A DNA stretch of 64,000 nucleotides from Deltaproteobacteria bacterium (GTDB taxonomy: Bacteria > UBA10199 > GCA-002796325 > JACPFF01). The stretch covers positions 1 through 64,000 of the forward strand of contig JACQUX010000018.1 of NCBI GenBank assembly GCA_016210045.1, read 5' to 3'. The position numbers and the translations under genes were made by a program. Positions 46,412 to 55,095 of the stretch are shown one piece after another. A model generated the notes under the pieces. That model was not told the origin of the DNA. It saw only the letters and a list, made by a program, of their open reading frames with translations, and did not search any database. Positions within the stretch are counted from its first letter, which is position 1; every line of letters begins with the position of its first letter.

Positions 46412-47194
46412 TCACCACCCCACGCCGCCGATCCGCAGCCACCACGACCGCGGCGTCGCAGCCCCCGCAGCCGCATAGAATGGAGCCCCGCGCCGCCTCG
46501 TACCGTCGACAATCGTCACTGACACCGTGGATGTCCGATGCGTCGCCGTGTCCTCCACGACCAGTTGATAACGGCCCGGCGGGAGCGGCGCAGGACGCAG
46601 TTGCACCAGTCCGCTCGCGTCTGCGATCGGCACGTTGACCGCCCCGAGCGCCACATCCACAACCGGTTCCGGCGTCCCTGTCCCATCCGCCGGCGCTTGC
46701 AACATGGCTACGGTCGTGCCCGGCGGCGCGACAATCATGGGACGCAGCCGCGTATTCGTGACGACGCTGCCGTCGCGCACATTGGCGAAGATCGGGATCG
46801 GTTGCAGCGCGATCGGGACTTCCACAACTTCGCCGGCCGGGATCACCACGTCGCGCGCCTCGCCGCTCCAAATCCGTTGCGTCTCTTCATTCAGCGCACT
46901 CACGCTCACCTGCCGCGCCTCGCCGGCGGGAATGCCATCCAACACGGCCTCCGTCGCATCCGACGCCATCGTGGTCTCGACCGTTTCGAATCCGGGACCG
47001 CTGACAGCGATCGTGTACGCAGCAATTTGTCCGAGCGGATGCGTCGCCGCCGCGCGCTTCGTGACTTGCACATGCGTGCCACCGACTGCGTCGCCCGTGT
47101 CGTTCGTCGGCGCCGTGCCGCCGCAATGAGTCGTTAAGAGTGCGAGCAAGAAAATATGCGCGTACGCACGAATCAATGGTTGCAACATAGCCAT
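46412..47194 (-). CDS. lipoprotein of unknown function, beta-rich
   Basis: A 260-residue protein with signal peptide and lipobox (LLALLTTHCGG). The mature part reads as tandem beta-sandwich segments: YTIAVSGPGFETVETTM, QVSVSALNEETQRIW and RYQLVVEDTATHRTSTVSV are like carboxypeptidase-regulatory or Ig-like strands. No enzyme motif. It lies 14 bp downstream of the PEGA protein gene and ahead of the type 3 repeat lipoprotein in the same operon. Confidence 0.75.
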   Translation of the reverse strand: MAMLQPLIRAYAHIFLLALLTTHCGGTAPTNDTGDAVGGTHVQVTKRAAATHPLGQIAAYTIAVSGPGFETVETTMASDATEAVLDGIPAGEARQVSVSALNEETQRIWSGEARDVVIPAGEVVEVPIALQPIPIFANVRDGSVVTNTRLRPMIVAPPGTTVAMLQAPADGTGTPEPVVDVALGAVNVPIADASGLVQLRPAPLPPGRYQLVVEDTATHRTSTVSVTIVDGTRRRGAPFYAAAGAATPRSWWLRIGGVGW

Positions 47195-47208
47195 ACAAAT
47201 TCCCTCCG

Positions 47209-48546
47209 TTACTCAAACCGAATCACTAAGCCGCCCGTGGTTGGGGGCTCGCCGCCACCACGACTGAGCAACACACCGGCCGCGATCCCGCCGAGTGCCG
47301 CTGCGCCAATGGCGATCCAGAGCGCCGGAGCAATGCGGCGACGCTCTCCGCGCTGCGCCAGAAAGCGAGGATCGCTCCATTCCACAGGATCGACAGCCTG
47401 CCCCGGATGGGAACGCAGATCGGTCGCCGCTTGTTTGGCGACTTGCTCGGCCATCGTAGCCAAACGGGCATGCAGCGCCTGCCGATTGCGATCGAACGGG
47501 ATGGTGAGCGGTTTCAGACCGACGCGCAATTCGGTATCGACGACTTGCGCACGCACCAGCCCGCGCCGGCCGTCGGTTTCGTCAACGTCCACAATGACGA
47601 CGCGCTCCGCGCGCGCCAACGCGCCCATTCGCACCGCAGCAACCACTTGCGCCGGCGCACTTGCCGGTGCGACATCAGTATTCGGCATGCGTCGTTCGCG
47701 CGCACCGGCCGGACGCTGCCAACGCAACGCCGCATCCAACCGCGCCTCACGTCCGGCGAGCACAGCCACATGTTTCGTGATCGTGCCGTAGCGTGGCGCC
47801 GTCAATGCGATGTCATACGATCCGACCGGCAAATCCCGGATCGTCAGCGGCGTCACACCGGCGGGGACGCCATTCAGACGCACTTCCGCGGCCGGCGGCG
47901 TCGTGCGCAACGTCACGCTCCCCACGCCACTGCGCGTTGCCGCAGCGGCGCGCGCCCGTTCCCATTGCGTCACCAGTGAAGGGGGAAAGTCATGCCCTGC
48001 GATGTTGTAATGTGGCGCCAGCGCCGCCAACGCGCGCAAGGCTTCCGTCGTTGCCTCCGGTCGGCGATTGCTGTGATGGATCAACGCCTCGGTCAGCAAC
48101 GCCTCCGCAAGGACCTCGCCATGCACAGCGCGCAAGGCCGGTTGCGCGCGAAATCCATCCACGACCTGGCGCGTCTGTCGTAATGCAGACGCATTCGCAA
48201 AGGCCAGAAAGTGCCGCTTCGCCGCCTGCAACGCCTGCCGCCACGACTCGACCTCCGGCGTGACCACTGCCGTCGGCAACAGTTCCGTCGCCGCGTGATA
48301 TTCGGCAATCGCGCCCAACTTATCGGAAGGAATCAACTGGAGCCCCGTGTGCTGCGCCAACGCGTCGTGCAGTGCGGTCGCGAGCTGGGCAGTCGCCACG
48401 TCGCTGACCGTATCCCGCACTGGAATCACCGCGATCCGCGGAAGCGCCTCCGCCGCGCGCACAATCGGCGCACTCCGCACATCCCACGCCAGTACGCAGA
48501 CGAGACACGCGACGAGACCGCGACAACATTGAGTCCGAATCCGCAT
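47209..48546 (-). CDS. exported PEGA-domain protein, first gene of the surface operon
   Basis: 445 residues. After a signal peptide, the N-terminal domain RIAVIPVRDTVSDVATAQLATALHDAL resembles the TolB-like/CsgG-like fold seen in PEGA proteins. The PEGA domain is GSVTLRTTPPAAEVRLNGVPAG through PLTIRDLPVGSYDIALTAPRYGT. A C-terminal TM (ALWIAIGAAALGGIAAGVLLS) is followed by a short tail with GGLVIRFE. The ATG at 48546 lies 2 nt from the predicted sigma-54 start point, so the mRNA may be leaderless. The PEGA motif recurs in the kinase at the end of the operon. Confidence 0.82.
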   Translation of the reverse strand: MRIRTQCCRGLVACLVCVLAWDVRSAPIVRAAEALPRIAVIPVRDTVSDVATAQLATALHDALAQHTGLQLIPSDKLGAIAEYHAATELLPTAVVTPEVESWRQALQAAKRHFLAFANASALRQTRQVVDGFRAQPALRAVHGEVLAEALLTEALIHHSNRRPEATTEALRALAALAPHYNIAGHDFPPSLVTQWERARAAAATRSGVGSVTLRTTPPAAEVRLNGVPAGVTPLTIRDLPVGSYDIALTAPRYGTITKHVAVLAGREARLDAALRWQRPAGARERRMPNTDVAPASAPAQVVAAVRMGALARAERVVIVDVDETDGRRGLVRAQVVDTELRVGLKPLTIPFDRNRQALHARLATMAEQVAKQAATDLRSHPGQAVDPVEWSDPRFLAQRGERRRIAPALWIAIGAAALGGIAAGVLLSRGGGEPPTTGGLVIRFE

Positions 48547-48558
48547 GCCGGCCTATTG

Positions 48559-48574
48559 AGCAAGGCATGTGCCA
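48559..48574 (-). promoter_or_regulatory. sigma-54 promoter of the six-gene surface operon
   Basis: Minus strand TGGCACATGCCTTGCT fits the RpoN consensus closely, with GG and GC doublets 12 nt apart. The predicted start is about 48548, 2 nt before the ATG of the first gene. It resembles the promoter at 33798-33813 beyond the core as well (following bases CMATWGG). Confidence 0.7.
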
Positions 48575-48747
48575 GTCAGATGCGCGAGTTGGCCGTGTCG
48601 GCGAACCGATTGATATGACTACGGCTCGCGTCGCCACGTCCCATTTTGCGCACACCCCACCTGCCACCCCGTCCGCCGATCGGCTGTTCGAGAGTCCGGA
48701 TGGCGGAACGGGGCGGTGACTGGTGTGTGTTTGAAAAATCGCTTTCA

Positions 48748-48913
48748 GTGTCCATTGCCCGGGAGGGGCGCGAGGGGGGCCTGCGGGCCGTTCGCCTCGC
48801 GTTACGGCGCTCGGCTCACTGAGACCTCGCTCGGTCGGACTTCAACCCCATAGTACTCCCTCACTCAGACTCGCCCACAGGCCCCCCTCGCGCCCCTCCC
48901 GGGACCGCGTTCC
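48748..48913 (-). repeat. 166-bp dispersed element, copy 2 (inverted relative to copy 1)
   Basis: Same length and terminal inverted repeats as the copy at 46-211, read on the other strand; its own arms again agree at 30 of 31 positions, and the interior differs from copy 1 at only a few bases. It lies in the 878-bp gene-free region 48547-49424. Confidence 0.85.
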
Positions 48914-48980
48914 CCTCTGGATATTCGATAGCGCGTGGTTGAACATTTGATAAATGACTATGGGGACTGTCCGTGCTCTC

Positions 48981-49183
48981 GCCGGGCGGAGGCGCCAGGG
49001 GGCCCCAGGGGCTCCCGGAGCCGTTTTCTCCTTGCGTTATCTCATGACGAAAACGGTGAGGGCGAGCGCGCGGCCGCTCGATGCGGCCGCAAGGACCGGC
49101 TTTGCCGGTCCGCGCAGCAAAACCGGGGGTTTTGCGCAGCAGATGCCAGCGTACCCTGGGGTTCCCTGGCACCTCCGCCCGGC
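48981..49183. repeat. 203-bp multi-hairpin element with 30-bp terminal inverted repeats
   Basis: Arms 48981-49010 and 49154-49183 are inverted repeats agreeing at 27 of 30 positions (outer end GCCGGGCGGAGG). Between them are four consecutive hairpins: CCGTTTTC/GAAAACGG (49021-49056), GCGGCCGC twice (49070-49090), GGACCGGC/GCCGGTCC (49093-49111) and GCAAAACC/GGTTTTGC (49117-49135). No coding frame looks real. It is probably a non-autonomous mobile or REP-composite element. Confidence 0.75.
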
Positions 49184-49424
49184 CCTCGGAACGAGCACTG
49201 ACTTACTGCCCGTGTGGAATGCGCCAGGGGCCACGCACTTCTTCAGCGATTTTGCAAACACGCCCTAGCCACTAATCACCAGCCACTAGTATTTTCAACA
49301 ACTTACCGCCGCCATCCATTCTCCGACGCAACTTTTTCTGCGACGTGCCGATAACTGATTGGGGAGATTCACGCATCGTCCGGCTTGGGGGTCATGACGG
49401 CGTTGCTCCTCGGAGGTTCCCAAT

Positions 49425-51824
49425 ATGCTGCGGAAACAACCGTTACGACGCATCGCCCTACTTGCCCTCGGGCTCACGGCCACGAGTCTCGTCGCGTGTA
49501 GCGACAAAGGTGGCGGCGATGCCGGGGATCCCACGCCGCCCCCGACGACGTTCACAACATCGCTCAACTTGGACAGCGACGGCGACGGGATCCTCGACGT
49601 GAATGACAAATTTCCGCAAGATCCCAACGAGTGGGCCGACTTCGACAAAGACGGTGTCGGCAATAATACCGACGCGTTTCCGGGCAATCCGAAGGAGTCG
49701 CTCGATAGCGACGGCGACAAGGTCGGAGACAACACCGACCAGTTTCCCAATGATCCGACCGAGTCGAAAGACACGGACGGCGATGGCGTCGGCGACAAGA
49801 GTGACGCCTTCCCGAAAGATGCGACCGAATCGAAAGACAGCGACGGTGACACCGTCGGTGACAATGTCGACCAACTCCCGAACGATCCAGCCAACACGAT
49901 CGATAGCGACGGTGACGGGATCGGCGATCAGACCGACGCGTTCCCGGACGATGCCGCGGAATGGCTCGACAGCGACCGCGATAACGTCGGCGATAACAGC
50001 GACGGGTTCCCCAACGATGCCAAGGAAACGAAAGATAGCGACCAAGACGGAGTCGGCGACAACGGCGATGACACCCCGCAAGGATTGGTCTTCGCCACGA
50101 CCTTCCTCAACACGATGTTGATCGATCCGAAGGTCGCCGCGATGTTAGCCGAAGATAACGATAATGACGGCGCCATCTATCCGGAGGATTGCGACCTGTC
50201 GCGTAAGGATGTGCATCCCGGCGCGAACGACTATCCGGACGGCCAGGACCTAGAGGTAGACTTCAATTGTGATTGGATTGCCGACGCGGACTTAACGCAC
50301 GGGCTGTTCGTGGCGCCAGCGGTCGCCGGCGCCACGGATGACGACGCCACGAGCGGCAGTTTCGAAAAACCGTATAAAACCGTAACGGCCGCATTGGCGC
50401 GCGCCAGCGACGAGGCCGCGAACGGAGGCAAACACACCGCGCTGTACCTCGCCGCGGGCGAATACGTCCTCACGCAGCCGATCGAGATCCCGACCGGAGT
50501 CGCCGTCTACGGCGGCTACGTGGCGAAAGGGCCTCGCTGGCGCCGCGCCGCAACGTCGGACAGCGCGGCGGAGAGCGTGATCAACGCCGGCACTAGTCAT
50601 TGGGTGGTGCTCGGCGGCGGCACGGCAAAAACGGCGGCGACATTAAATCAAGTCCGGATCGTCGGCGGTAGCGACGCTTCGGAACCGCTGCTGAACATTG
50701 TGGGTCCAGCGGCGCTGCTGGAACAGAGCACGGTCGAACGCCTCGCGGGAACGGACGCGGTGCATGTCGTTACGCAAGACGTTGGCGGCACGGTCGTGGT
50801 TGAGCACGTCACGATCACGCACGCCGGGAATGCGGAGGGGACAGGCGTGGGCTTCCGCGCCGAGGCACTCGGCAACGGTCAGCTCGATCTGCGTTTGAGC
50901 CATGTCCACGTCCAAGTCGGCGATAGCGACGCCTCGTCCGTCGGGATCAGCGCGGCAAGTCGCGGCAAGACGCCACTGAAGTTTTCGTTGCGCGATTCCG
51001 AAATCACGACCGGCATCAGTGACCGCAGCGTCGGACTCGCCGTTGGCGAGGATGACTCAACGAGCAATACCTGGAAGGCCGGGACCGTCGTGCTCGAACG
51101 AAATCGCATCACGGCGGGATTCGTCGCGTACGACTTCCTCCACTACTCCGCCGGCATCCGCCTCTGGTCCGTGCAACACGCGGTGCTCCGGAACAACGTG
51201 GTGCGCGGCACGACGGATCTGACGCAGATCACGGTGGCGATCGCCCTCTCGGTCGTGAAGAGCAACCTCACGTTGATCAACAATACGTTCCTCGACGCCA
51301 CCCGCGCGGCCTCTATTATCTCGGACAAAGATCTAATACTGGATATACGCAACAACATCTTCCAAGCCAACGCGACGGATCTCTCGAAGAAAAATGTCGG
51401 CAAGGTGGAACTGGATATCGGCGGCCTGCCGACCGCATTCACCGTGCGCAACAACCTCTTCACCGCCGCGACCGATGGGACCAAATACGTCGATCTCGTC
51501 AAATACACGGAATTCGCGGCCGACGGAACGTTGATCCCCAATTCGGGGAGCAGTACCATCCTGAAAGGCTCCGCCAATATCGCCGGAGATCTGCAAACAC
51601 TCAACGGCCTGAGCATGGGCACCTTCGCCGACAATCGGATCGGCAATCCGCATTTGACCGATGATGGCATGTTGAGCGCGGATTCGTCCGAAGCCATCAA
51701 TCGCGGCCTGGTCGTCCCAGCCCAGTCGAGCGAAAGCACCGACGATGCGACCGTGGACCTCGACGGCCAATCCCGCGGCCAACTCTACTGGGACATCGGC
51801 GCCGACGAATATTTGCCGTTATGA
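49425..51824 (+). CDS. lipoprotein with eight 22-residue thrombospondin type 3 repeats and beta-helix
   Basis: 799 residues. A signal peptide ends in lipobox SLVACS. Residues about 45-225 are eight tandem 22-residue units of consensus DSDGDGVGDNTDAFPNDPTE, each with DxDxDG calcium ligands (a 66-bp DNA repeat). After an EDNDNDGAIYPEDCDLSRKD segment comes a large beta-helix-like domain with repeats such as NNVVRGTTDL and NNTFLDATRA, ending WDIGADEYLPL, a terminal motif of outer-membrane beta-helix (DUF1565-type) proteins. GGAGG precedes ATG 49425. It converges with the patatin gene, overlapping by 6 bp. Confidence 0.85.
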   Translation: MLRKQPLRRIALLALGLTATSLVACSDKGGGDAGDPTPPPTTFTTSLNLDSDGDGILDVNDKFPQDPNEWADFDKDGVGNNTDAFPGNPKESLDSDGDKVGDNTDQFPNDPTESKDTDGDGVGDKSDAFPKDATESKDSDGDTVGDNVDQLPNDPANTIDSDGDGIGDQTDAFPDDAAEWLDSDRDNVGDNSDGFPNDAKETKDSDQDGVGDNGDDTPQGLVFATTFLNTMLIDPKVAAMLAEDNDNDGAIYPEDCDLSRKDVHPGANDYPDGQDLEVDFNCDWIADADLTHGLFVAPAVAGATDDDATSGSFEKPYKTVTAALARASDEAANGGKHTALYLAAGEYVLTQPIEIPTGVAVYGGYVAKGPRWRRAATSDSAAESVINAGTSHWVVLGGGTAKTAATLNQVRIVGGSDASEPLLNIVGPAALLEQSTVERLAGTDAVHVVTQDVGGTVVVEHVTITHAGNAEGTGVGFRAEALGNGQLDLRLSHVHVQVGDSDASSVGISAASRGKTPLKFSLRDSEITTGISDRSVGLAVGEDDSTSNTWKAGTVVLERNRITAGFVAYDFLHYSAGIRLWSVQHAVLRNNVVRGTTDLTQITVAIALSVVKSNLTLINNTFLDATRAASIISDKDLILDIRNNIFQANATDLSKKNVGKVELDIGGLPTAFTVRNNLFTAATDGTKYVDLVKYTEFAADGTLIPNSGSSTILKGSANIAGDLQTLNGLSMGTFADNRIGNPHLTDDGMLSADSSEAINRGLVVPAQSSESTDDATVDLDGQSRGQLYWDIGADEYLPL

Positions 51825-53204
51825 TGCCCTCGCTTTAGCGCGTTTGCGGCGCGGGCGTGGTGGGTCGAACGGTGGCGCGGTGTCGCGGCCTTCCAAGACT
51901 TTCTGCGCCTCCCATGGATCCTGCGCCGGCACACGCAGCCGTTTGAAGTCTTCCGCCACACGCGTCTGCGTGAGTTGAATCCCGTAGGAGCGGAAGATCG
52001 CAGCCGTCGCGTCGTAGTGGGCTTCAATCGAATTGCGGACCGATTCGAATCCCATTTGCGCGGCCTTGATCCGGTGCCCAAACAGCAATGGGTTAAGTTC
52101 GAAATACGCCATGTCGGACGCATGTGGTTCGATCACGATGATGTCGCCGGTGAAGGCGTCGTCGCGCCGATAATGCGTCAACGTCTGCTGCAGCCGCGTA
52201 TGGAACACTGCGCGGAAGACTTGGTTCAACACCGCCATGATCCCATGCACCGAGAGCGGGCGCGTACTGCCGCCTTCGCGCTGCCCGCTCACATAATTCC
52301 ACACCACGCGGTTCTCGATGGGGCGAAACGGGTTATAGCAGACGATCAATTGCGCACCCTTGGCAACCGCGACATCGATATGCGCCGTTTCAAATACGCC
52401 GCCGTCGACATAATCGACGCCGTGGATGCGTGCGGGACGATACACGACCGGGAGCGCTGTCGAAGCCTGCACCGCCTCGGAAATGGTCACATCACGCCGT
52501 TCATCCGGTCCGAACACGACGCGCTCCGCGGTATCGAGCGCCATCGCACAGATGTAGAGCCGTTTTTTTCGCACGCGCTCCACGACTTGAAAATTGTTCG
52601 TCAAGTGATTGCGTTCAATATTGCGGCGCAAATAGCGCTCGATCGGGGCGTTGTCGAAAAATCCGGTGGGCAGCAGTTGCAACCAACTGGGCGCGGAGCG
52701 GGTCGAGAGCACGGCCGTGAGAATATTCCAAAAGGTGGTGTAATGCTCGGCGCTGGGACGCCAGATCAGTTGCCAGAATGCGGTCGCCAAGCGCGGCCCT
52801 TGTTGCCGCCAGGTGCCGAACAACTCATGCAACGCGCCAGGGAAATAGCCGGCCGCCGCCTTCGCAAACTCCCATGGCCGCGTCACGAGTTCGCCGAAAT
52901 TCGGCCAATAACAATGCCACGGCGCGAATTGAAAAAAGTGTTTCGAGTTGCCGTCGAGACTGCGCAACATCTCTTCCGGCGTCAGTCCGGCGCACAGCGG
53001 CGCAGCGATTAAGCTGCCGGCACTGATGCCGACGAAGATATCGAAATCGCAAACGGTGAAGTTCTCGAGGTATTCGTTGATTGCCTTCAGGCCGCCCGTC
53101 ATGAACGAGCCGCCGGTCACGGCGCCGCCGGAGAGGACCAGCGCCTTCTGCGCCCACGGCTTCACGACCGAAAGATCACTCTTTTGGACAATCGTTAGGC
53201 CCAT
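51819..53204 (-). CDS. patatin-like phospholipase
   Basis: A 461-residue protein of the patatin family of lipid acyl hydrolases. KALVLSGGAVTGGSFMTGGL forms the oxyanion hole, FVGISAGSL the nucleophile elbow (GxSxG) and DYVDGGVFETA the catalytic Asp (DGG). An insertion with Trp/Phe-rich sequence lies between them. The C-terminal region is basic (RRKRAKARAS). ATG 53204 is preferred; an upstream TTG at 53243 is also possible and neither has a clear ribosome site. No signal peptide. Confidence 0.88.
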   Translation of the reverse strand: MGLTIVQKSDLSVVKPWAQKALVLSGGAVTGGSFMTGGLKAINEYLENFTVCDFDIFVGISAGSLIAAPLCAGLTPEEMLRSLDGNSKHFFQFAPWHCYWPNFGELVTRPWEFAKAAAGYFPGALHELFGTWRQQGPRLATAFWQLIWRPSAEHYTTFWNILTAVLSTRSAPSWLQLLPTGFFDNAPIERYLRRNIERNHLTNNFQVVERVRKKRLYICAMALDTAERVVFGPDERRDVTISEAVQASTALPVVYRPARIHGVDYVDGGVFETAHIDVAVAKGAQLIVCYNPFRPIENRVVWNYVSGQREGGSTRPLSVHGIMAVLNQVFRAVFHTRLQQTLTHYRRDDAFTGDIIVIEPHASDMAYFELNPLLFGHRIKAAQMGFESVRNSIEAHYDATAAIFRSYGIQLTQTRVAEDFKRLRVPAQDPWEAQKVLEGRDTAPPFDPPRPRRKRAKARAS

Positions 53205-53309
53205 CTGTGCGCAGGATCTACTCGTCGGGTCTGTGCTCGTCAAGGTGGATGGAGATCGCCTTGACTTTTTGCGGCAGGGATCTTAGCGGCACGGTTGAAG
53301 GGGGAGCGT

Positions 53310-53555
53310 ATGCGCACACTGCATCGAGTTGGATGGTTCGCCATCGCCATCAGTTTTGCCATTGGGCTATTCGGCACAGATGCCTGGGCACACAAGAAAT
53401 ATAAGAAGGACCGTGATAACAATCCGCCGGGCCTGGCCGGAGGACGCGGCACAAATTGGGAAAACCCGCCGGGTCCCGCCGGCGGGCCAGGAGCCAGCCC
53501 CGATAAGCGCCAGTGGCGCAAACAGTGGAAGAAACATTGGCGATCGCGGTATTAA
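53310..53555 (+). CDS. small secreted basic Gly/Pro-rich protein
   Basis: 81 residues: signal peptide (GWFAIAISFAIGLFGTDAWA) and a mature part of about 55 residues with KKYKKDRDNN, PPG/AGG repeats and a strongly basic end (WRKQWKKHW). A GGGGGAG site stands just before ATG 53310. No family recognised; it may bind nucleic acid, membrane or metal. It lies 14 bp upstream of the DoxX gene. Confidence 0.6.
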   Translation: MRTLHRVGWFAIAISFAIGLFGTDAWAHKKYKKDRDNNPPGLAGGRGTNWENPPGPAGGPGASPDKRQWRKQWKKHWRSRY

Positions 53556-53569
53556 TGAAAGGATGCGCT

Positions 53570-54100
53570 ATGACTCAAGCATCATGTTCCGGTCGGTGGT
53601 GCGCCTGGAAAAAATGTGTGGGGAAAGGATTAGCGGTCTTGCAACCGCTCTTTCTTCTGTTCCTCCGCCTCTTCTGGGGCTGGCAGTTCTTCATCGCCGG
53701 GAAAGGAAAGCTGACTAACATCCAGCGACCCGCTGAGTTCTTCGCCCAAATCCATATCCCGTGGCCGCTGTTCAACGCCTATCTCGTCGGCGTCACGGAA
53801 CTCGTCGGCGGCCTCCTGTTGATCGTCGGGTTCGGCGCCCGCTTAGCCGCATTGGCGCTCAGCATTGCGATGAGCGTCGCAATGGCCACGGCCCATCGCG
53901 CGGAATTGGTCCAAATCATTTCCGCTCCCGATGCTTTCCTCTCCGCGTCGGCGGTCACGTTTTGGGTCGCCTCAATGGCCATCCTCTGTTTCGGCGCCGG
54001 CTGCTTTTCCGTCGATGCCTGCTGCTGCCGCCGCAAATGCGGGCAAGAGGCGAATGCAGGCGGGAGCTGCTGTGCGCCGCCGCCACCGGCCGCGCAATGA
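53570..54100 (+). CDS. DoxX family membrane protein
   Basis: A 176-residue protein with four TMs in DoxX order: LQPLFLLFLRLFWGWQFFIAGKGKL, then VGVTELVGGLLLIVGFGAR, then ALALSIAMSVAMATAH, then AVTFWVASMAILCFGAG. The C terminus carries an unusual Cys cluster (DACCCRRKC...GGSCC) that could bind metal. GAAAGGA (53557-53563) supports ATG 53570. The stop overlaps the ATG of the Ppx/GppA gene (ATGA). Confidence 0.85.
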   Translation: MTQASCSGRWCAWKKCVGKGLAVLQPLFLLFLRLFWGWQFFIAGKGKLTNIQRPAEFFAQIHIPWPLFNAYLVGVTELVGGLLLIVGFGARLAALALSIAMSVAMATAHRAELVQIISAPDAFLSASAVTFWVASMAILCFGAGCFSVDACCCRRKCGQEANAGGSCCAPPPPAAQ

Positions 54101-55038
54101 CCTGCGCACGCTGGGCCAGCATTGATGTCGGGACGAATTCCGTCCTGTTGACGATCGTCGAACCCCGCGCGGACGGTGACCTTACGCCGCGTCTCGAAGT
54201 CGCCGAGATCACGCGCATCGGTGAAGGACTCGCCGCGCACGGCTGTTTTCAACCGGCAGCGATGGAGCGCACTGCTACAGTGCTCGAGCGATACGCGGCG
54301 TTATGCCGTGAACATCAAGTGACACGCATCATCGCGGTCGGCACCGCGGCATTTCGCCGGGCCACGAACGCGGACCAATTTATCGCGGCGGTGCGGCAAC
54401 GGTGCGGCATCACACTCGAAGTCATTAGCGGCGCGCGCGAAGCGGCCCTCTCCTACGGTGCAGCGACGCGTGACTTCGGCAGCGACGCGCTGGTCCTCGA
54501 TATCGGCGGCGGCTCCACGGAATTCATTTGGCAAGCCGACAGCCGACTCCACGCCCACTCCTTGTCGCTCGGCTCGGTCACATTGCAGGAGCAACTGGTG
54601 CATAGCGACCCGATCAGCGACGCCGACTATGCGGCCGTGCTACAGGCGATTGTCACACAAATGGACACGCTGCCGGTGATCGCCGCATCGACAGGACCAA
54701 CACCGCGCCCGTTGATTGCATTGGCCGGCAGCGCCACCACGTTGGCCGCGATGCATTTGCAATTGGCGCAATATTCCCATGACCAAGTGCATGGCACGGT
54801 GTTAACGGGGGAGGACATTGCCGCACTGCTGGCGCGGCTCCGCGCGGCGTCGTTAGCCGAGCGGCGACAGATGCGCGGTTTGGAAGCGGCCCGCGCCGAT
54901 GTAATCCTCAGCGGCACGATGATCTTGCAAGAAACACTGCGCCGTTATGGAATGAAGCGTGCCACGATCAGCGATCGCGGCGTGCGGTGGGGCCTGTTGT
55001 ATGAACTGGCGGGAGAGGAAATGCAAAATGCAAAATAA
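54097..55038 (+). CDS. Ppx/GppA family phosphatase (exopolyphosphatase-like)
   Basis: A 313-residue ASKHA-fold hydrolase for polyphosphate or pppGpp. ASIDVGTNSVLLTIVE is the first phosphate loop, VLDIGGGSTEFIW the second, and ALAGSATTLAAMHL the later signature. Length equals the two-domain short form without the HD extension. Start 54097 overlaps the doxX stop; the longer frame from 53761 is a shadow of doxX. Substrate preference cannot be told from sequence. Confidence 0.92.
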   Translation: MTCARWASIDVGTNSVLLTIVEPRADGDLTPRLEVAEITRIGEGLAAHGCFQPAAMERTATVLERYAALCREHQVTRIIAVGTAAFRRATNADQFIAAVRQRCGITLEVISGAREAALSYGAATRDFGSDALVLDIGGGSTEFIWQADSRLHAHSLSLGSVTLQEQLVHSDPISDADYAAVLQAIVTQMDTLPVIAASTGPTPRPLIALAGSATTLAAMHLQLAQYSHDQVHGTVLTGEDIAALLARLRAASLAERRQMRGLEAARADVILSGTMILQETLRRYGMKRATISDRGVRWGLLYELAGEEMQNAK

Positions 55039-55095
55039 CGGAACACCGTGGCCCTCCCCATTTTGCATTTTGATCTTTGTATTTTGCATTTTACA
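55021..55095. repeat. AT-rich ATGCAAAAT simple-repeat segment
   Basis: Units ATGCAAAAT (55021-55036) and inverted units ATTTTGCATTTT (55060-55092) flank a short GC-rich spacer. The base composition differs sharply from the neighbours. The segment provides the end of one gene and the signal peptide of the next. Confidence 0.6.

Larger units (their letters stand above)
48547..49424. other. 878-bp gene-free region
   Basis: Contains, in order, the sigma-54 promoter of the surface operon, an imperfect GC-rich inverted repeat near 48675-48715, the 166-bp repeat copy, the 203-bp multi-hairpin element, a TTTGCAAACACGC motif (49251-49263) also found at 14-26, three heptamers related to the tolA-tolB repeat (49266-49291), and the leader of the gene at 49425. 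Several short frames cover it, but none has protein-like character. Confidence 0.75.

Noticed and set aside
45643-46638. 331-residue Ile/Gly-rich plus-strand frame
   Set aside because: Exact antisense of the Asp-rich type 3 repeat region, which makes an artificial Ile/Val repeat.
48954-49268. 104-residue frame across the multi-hairpin element
   Set aside because: Low-complexity translation of inverted repeats, with no ribosome site and no conservation signal.
49569-50085. CRISPR-like periodic repeat
   Set aside because: The 66-bp periodicity is coding (type 3 repeats) with no spacers; no cas genes or CRISPR array are in the window.
53761-54096. N-terminal extension of the Ppx/GppA frame
   Set aside because: Shadow of doxX; the ATGA overlap at 54097 and the ASIDVGTNS motif fix the real start.
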